Part shown: piece after piece, positions 54,301 to 60,300 of the stretch | Numbering within the stretch: position 1 is the stretch's first letter | Layout: each line of letters starts with the position of its first letter | NCBI RefSeq assembly: GCF_032854445.1 | Contig: NC_088302.1 | Location: forward strand, 12,459,338-12,523,337 | Direction: 5' to 3' | DNA: 64,000 bases | Origin: Liolophura sinensis | Lineage: Eukaryota; Mollusca; Polyplacophora; Chitonida; Chitonidae | Program-made: the position numbers and the translations under genes | Notes under the pieces: generated by a model | Told to the model about the DNA's origin: nothing | The model's input: the letters and a program-made list of their open reading frames with translations, nothing else | The model's database searches: none

Positions 54301-57300
54301 TCAATTCTGAAACTAATGAAAATAAATCAAAGTACCAATGAGGCTGACCTAGTCATTCGACTGTCGTTGGATTTTATGCTTCAATTTTGTAGAGGTGTCT
54401 TCTAAGATGAAAGGAGTGCTTATCGCGGAGAAGCACCTCGGTTTGAACACTGCGCCTCAATAATTTCGCTCTATTTTATAAAAGAAAACAAAGAGAACAT
54501 CTCTTGTATGCGAGAAAGACGAAGGAACAAAATTTAGATTCTTCAATTATAATAAATTCAGAGAAAACACCTTATATCATAAGATTTTTAATTAATTTTT
54601 AGCGTTGTCGGGTGAGATGCTGTCTTCTCATTCCCATAAACCTAGCTTCGGCATCCCTCATGAATTTTGCACTGACCTGGATATTTGTTATTTATAAACT
54701 GCTGACTAAACGCTTAAATGAACGACAAAAAATGTAATTTGGGGAGATGAATACAGTTTGGGCCGAGACAGTATGCTACCGTCTGGCATAATATGTGATG
54801 CCATCGTTGAATGTTAAGTCAACAACTGATATTCACGGCTTGTAAATCAACTGATTTTACATCTGTGGTGGCACGTGAATGAGTGAATGATTATGGATTA
54901 ACGCCACACTAGCAATTTTGCAGCCATATCGTGGCAAGGAGAAGTTTAAAACAGGAGCCAGTGAATGGTTTTCGATACAATAAAGAAACACTTGACATAA
55001 AACTAAAATAGACGAACATGTTTAAAACGACTCTATAAAAGAACCAAACCTTAGTAAAAATTCGAAAACCACAATATACTTATAACATTGTGGTAAAACC
55101 TATGAATATATGATATATTTGTACATATTTTTAAGAACTGAATTTTATGATATAGGCCAATGGCCTTAAATAATTTATGACAGCGTCGCCAGCAAAGGCG
55201 TCGAACACATCGAATATTGTGTTGACTGGGTAGAACTTTTCTCGAACTTGAGCAAAGAATACACAGTCAACAAGGGTATGTTTGATGCAATATTGAGCAT
55301 CACATCCAACACACTGTGGAGCAGTGCGCCCATCAAGAATAAAATGTCAAACGAGAATGGCAGATACGGCACCTTGTTAAAACTACTTGGTCTCTGCGAG
55401 ACATACCATGTGTATATTTATTTATTTATTTGATTGGTGTTTTACGCCGTACTCAAGAATATTTCACTTATACGACGGCGGCCAGCATTATGGTGGGAGG
55501 AAACCGGGCTGAGCCAGGGGGAAACCCACGACATTCCGCAGATTGCTGAAAACCTTCCCACTTACGGCCGGAGAGCAAGCCAGCATGAGCTGAACTAGAG
55601 CGCTACCGACTGAGCCACCATGTATATAAGAATTACAGCCAATGAGAGGTTGAATAGCGTGCAGTTTATTATGCACCTGTAAATCTCATTCAGCCTACCA
55701 AAGACGACGAACATATTTAAGAATATTAGACCTTTAATCAGTATAAGGGATTTTAATTTTGGATGTTGATTTATTAATGGCAGCTTTAGTATTCCTGTCT
55801 ACGACGTTGTATCCCATGGATATCCAACAAAATATAATATATATCTTTACCTCTTTTAATTAGTTTAATTAGGTAAGGATAAACTTTCAAGAATTAAGGG
55901 ATTTTTAAATTTATTATACTGTATTTCTGAAAGGCAGGCGAGTGAGTAACTACATATGAAAACATGAAAATTTTAGACATAGAAAATCTAAAACCGTTGG
56001 AAGCTGTCCATTTCTCAATCTTATTGAGACAAAGCTGCAGTTGCCGGTCGATGTTATTCATATTCTTAACGCGGTAGCATATACGGAAACCATTAATATA
56101 CAAAGAACCCTACGTACCAGATGTAAGAGTTTTAGCCCAACTATTTATTTTGATGCTAAAAATCTCGCAGAGAATAACTCTCAGAAGATGACTTCTGGAA
56201 TATTGTTTAAGCTAGTTTATTTGAGATATCATGAGGGGAGAATATCCTTAAGTTTCTGTAACATGTTCCAGACCTTATGCATGGGTGTTTTTGACGTAAT
56301 GCCTGGAACAAAGTCCCGCCAACAAGATCGTCTCTTGGACTTAATTAATGCTAGCTCTAAATATACGAACCTGGTTTAAATTATTCTTATCAGAACAATG
56401 ATTAAATCTGCGCTCTGCCTTTTTACGGTCCTTTATGGCTTTGCGACAGTCATCATCGTACCCGGTTTACTTTCGGATTTTGGATTTATCGAGGTCTAAG
56501 GTGTGGTTCTATCAGCTGCTGTTAAAATAAGTTCATTAAATTTTAACAAACGATGATCTGCAGCATAGTGATTTTCCGGAGTGATGTCGGCCTCACAGAA
56601 CACCCCAAATGCCATCCATTCTGCTTTATCGAACTTCCACCTAGCTACACGTTTCGAAGAATTAGAAGTGAGATGCTCTAGGACAATAGGAAAATGATCA
56701 CTACCATAGAGGTCGTCATGCACCTTCCGAGAAAATCCGGGAGAACTGATGGATTCGTGATAGTGAGATCTATAGCAGAATATGAAACATTACTGGATAT
56801 AAATAGCTCTTAGGACCATCAGTGAAATAACACAGTTCGTCTTTAGATAAAAAAAATCTTCCCCTATTTTGCCCTTGTCATTATATTATTATCCCCAAAG
56901 GGGATTATTGGCATTAAACTCTCTCATAATTATAAAAGGGGTTTGCAGTTGTTCCTTTAAATTATTCAACTGCGAAAGTTACAGCGAAGAATGAGGAAAA
57001 ACATAAACCGAACATAAAGTGATTGTTTCCGATAAAAAACACAGCGACAGCCTGAAGCTGTGGGCTATCGAGGGCAACAGGAACGTGAATAATATTATTA
57101 TTCACGAAGATAGAGGAGCCGCCACAAAGTTGCTATTCCTTATTAGAATAAGTGGCGTAAGGTGTATAAATTTTAAGAGTTATTTCATCTTTGTCATATG
57201 TCTTCAGGTGAGTTTACTGCAGACAAATGGCAATTGGATTTAAAGATTGAACCAGCTGTGTTATTTCAGTAAAATTTACCGTAACACCTCAACAATTCCA

Positions 57301-60300
57301 CTGTATAACTTTGTCTAAGGAAGACATTATGGAGGGAGGCGTATGGGTGATTTATGTTTAGACCGGGGACGACCCTTTTTGGGAGATCTGCTGGGAGATT
57401 GTGCAGCAGCAGATGATGTATCCATCACGTCTGCATCCGATGTTGAAGTATCAACGTCCTTCAATGACCCAAACCTATTAAAAGCTTGAATAGCATCCCT
57501 AGTGGCCTTACAGGGACGTTCCATGGGTCCAAAATGTTTATCTCTCTTATGATTTTTACCAGATTTATATTTGTTACCCGTTGAGTTCTATGAAGAATCA
57601 ACAGTTTTGTGAGATTTCGATTTATTTACACATAATGTGTGGTCAAATAAAAAAACTGCAGGAGAATCAGGTAAAGTAGCAGGTTTCTAAGAAGATATAA
57701 ATCGGGTTTCCTTACAACATTGGCATATGTAGATCTAGTAAGGCCATACGTGGCAGAGACTAGGTTCCGCTCTTCCTGTGATATATTATTTTTACATTTC
57801 AGAGATATGATTTCTTTTTTTTTGAATATAGGGCAGCCCTGGGATAGGGCTATGTGGGTTCCGCTGCAATTCAAACATTTTATTGGTTTTGTGCAGTCGA
57901 AGCCCTCGTGACCTGCTTCCCACATCTAAACCACACCAGTTTATTGTAACATTGACTAATGCCATGGCCAAACCTTTGGCAGGAGAAACACCGGGTGTGG
58001 TGAGGTATAAACAACTCCACCCTTACATATACGGCCAGAGAAAGATAAATGACGGAAGCAGATATATGTTCGTTTTAATAAGATTTCCATCTCTTTTAAT
58101 TATGAAGCGTTTTACATCCATCATTCCTTAGTATTTACGTTCTTCAGTTATTTTTTGTTCCGTCATTTCGGCAAGGCCTTGGTCTCTGTCACGGATTTCG
58201 CCATGACAGCTGTTTAAGATGTTATAAGGAGAAACAGAGACAGTCTGCTGTCTTATTTTGTGAACTTTCAGTAAGCGTATATATTGTTGTTTTCTGGAAC
58301 ATTCCAACAAAATGTTACCAGATTTAATTTTCTTGACTTGTTTTAAAGTTCCAGCATAGTTTTCTGTTTTTTTTTAAACAAATGGATCTATTTTCATTTT
58401 GTCTTGATTTTTGTTTACTAGGAAAGTAGGAAAAATAATTGTTTCGTGCTTCAGTATCTAGCGTTATTCATTTCTTCTTTTCTTTCCAACGACTGTTAAA
58501 ATTTGTGAGGAGACCATGATGTATTTTTATTAATTTCACCTTTCGTGTCCCCCATCCACCACGAAGTGCCACCAAAGGCGAATCCACCTCTGCGGAATCC
58601 ACAAACGATATACTCCAACAAACTGCGTTTAACTAATGGTTAAGTTCAATCTACTTGATTGACCCAATGGCCACCGCCTTCTACACTGACCCAAAGAAAG
58701 AACATCCAAAGAAAAACCAACTTCACAACTTACAGTAAGTGAACAAATGACAAACGGGATCAAGTGTAAGCTTGACGCATCCAGTTGATTGATTGGACCG
58801 GGCCTGTCTGACCTCCCGTCCAGGAGAAGTAAGGGCCAAAGTGGCGTTTTGGGTTTGAGGGTCTCGTAAGACCAACACGCCCTCAGCCACCAGGATCCCG
58901 TCCTCTTCCATTACGGGTCGCAACCTACGGCCAACAGGTCGCTCCCCGGTTGCCTCTCACACAACAGAGATGATGTGAGCATATTATATTCACCGGGCCC
59001 ACACTGTAGGTTAGCCGCCTTTCACGACAAGCTTGCCTAGAGGGCTAAGGTCCTATTCTTTTTACCCCGGAGACCCCACGGGGTGTACGTAAATGATACA
59101 GACGTACCCAGGAACACTTTGCGAAATGGCGCTTCGGTTACACGTAATTAATCGTTGTAAACGATGTCAAACTGATGTCCTATATTTTTGTGTTATTACA
59201 TATCACTTCATGGAATGAATAGGTAAAGACTACGTCAACTTTTTTTACGCCGCGCTATCTGATAGCAACGTGTTTGATTGGATAATATTCTGAAGATGGC
59301 TGCCTCGATTCACCCCAGGCATTTGTGCAGTGTTGTCATTTTGTTCTACATGTTGTTCGGTAAAATCTCATTCAAATGATAAAGTATGGTACTTTTAGAA
59401 AGCTTGAATATCCTGCTTTCGATTCAAATATATTTTAACCAGGTGCTGTCTTTCACTTTTGGATGTCAGACTTAATGGTTAACTATTTGAAATCAAGCTT
59501 AATGGCTAACCATTTCATTGAACCTTTGGATGTCAGGCTTAATGGTTGACTATTTGATATCCAGCTGGATGTTATACCATTTGGTTCAATCATTAAATGC
59601 ACAGCTGTCTTGCTGACTGTTTAACTTCCTTTTTTTTTAACAGGTAAGAATGGCGGACTTACCTTAGAGTTGAACGTGGAGCAATACGAGTACTCATACA
59701 GTCGAACAAACACCGCGGGTGTGTATCTTCTAATCCATGACCAATCAGAAATACCCAACCTCGTTCTGAATAGAGCCCTAGCCGTCACTTCCGGCTATCA
59801 CACCTCTATCTCTCTCGGTCTCCTCAACGTAAGTAATCTGTATTTTAAGGTCAAGTATTCATATGGTGTCAAGATTGTGCATAGCTTTAAAATTGCTTAC
59901 ATGAAAAATTTTAAGGCATTCTGGTGTAAATTACAACAAAACTATCCGAAAGTAAGCAGAAATGTAACACCAGAAAATCCTTCATGAATTTGCCTAAGAA
60001 CAATACGTAAAGCTGTCGTCGAGTATATATAAGAATTTTCCCACCAATTCCGTGGGGAGAGTTTAATAAATATTAGGCCTATTTGTTACCATAACGACAA
60101 CTCTTGTTCACAGAGAACAAGTTATCAAAACAAACATGGGAATTGCGGAAGAAGCCAGTTGACGTACTTTCCGGTTGGGCAGCCATATACTCGGTCGGCT
60201 TGTGAACTTGATTGTCTTACCAGATACGTACGGGACACGTGTAAATGTATCTACCATTACATGCCAGGCTATCTTAACGGTGAGACAAACACCATTCCAA

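Larger units (their letters stand above)
54870..59130 (-). mobile_element. Decayed jockey-type non-LTR retrotransposon (LINE), antisense in intron 4, split by a SINE
   Basis: Read on the minus strand it has the layout of a two-ORF jockey-like LINE: GC-rich 5' region (about 59130-58560), ORF1 with a CCHC knuckle (about 58540-57327), ORF2 endonuclease (about 57325-56496), part of the reverse transcriptase (56240-55894), an RNase H-like and C-terminal CCHC region (55835-55190, interrupted by the SINE at 55413-55618), and a 3' tail near 54870-54920 ending in CATTCACTCATTCAC. Frameshifts, stops and deletions are everywhere. The element is inactive and transcribed, if at all, antisense to the channel. 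Ends are approximate; I could not identify target-site duplications. Confidence 0.88.

Noticed and set aside
56041-56379. 112-codon plus-strand ORF in intron 4
   Set aside because: It is the shadow of the reverse transcriptase relic, which reads on the opposite strand.
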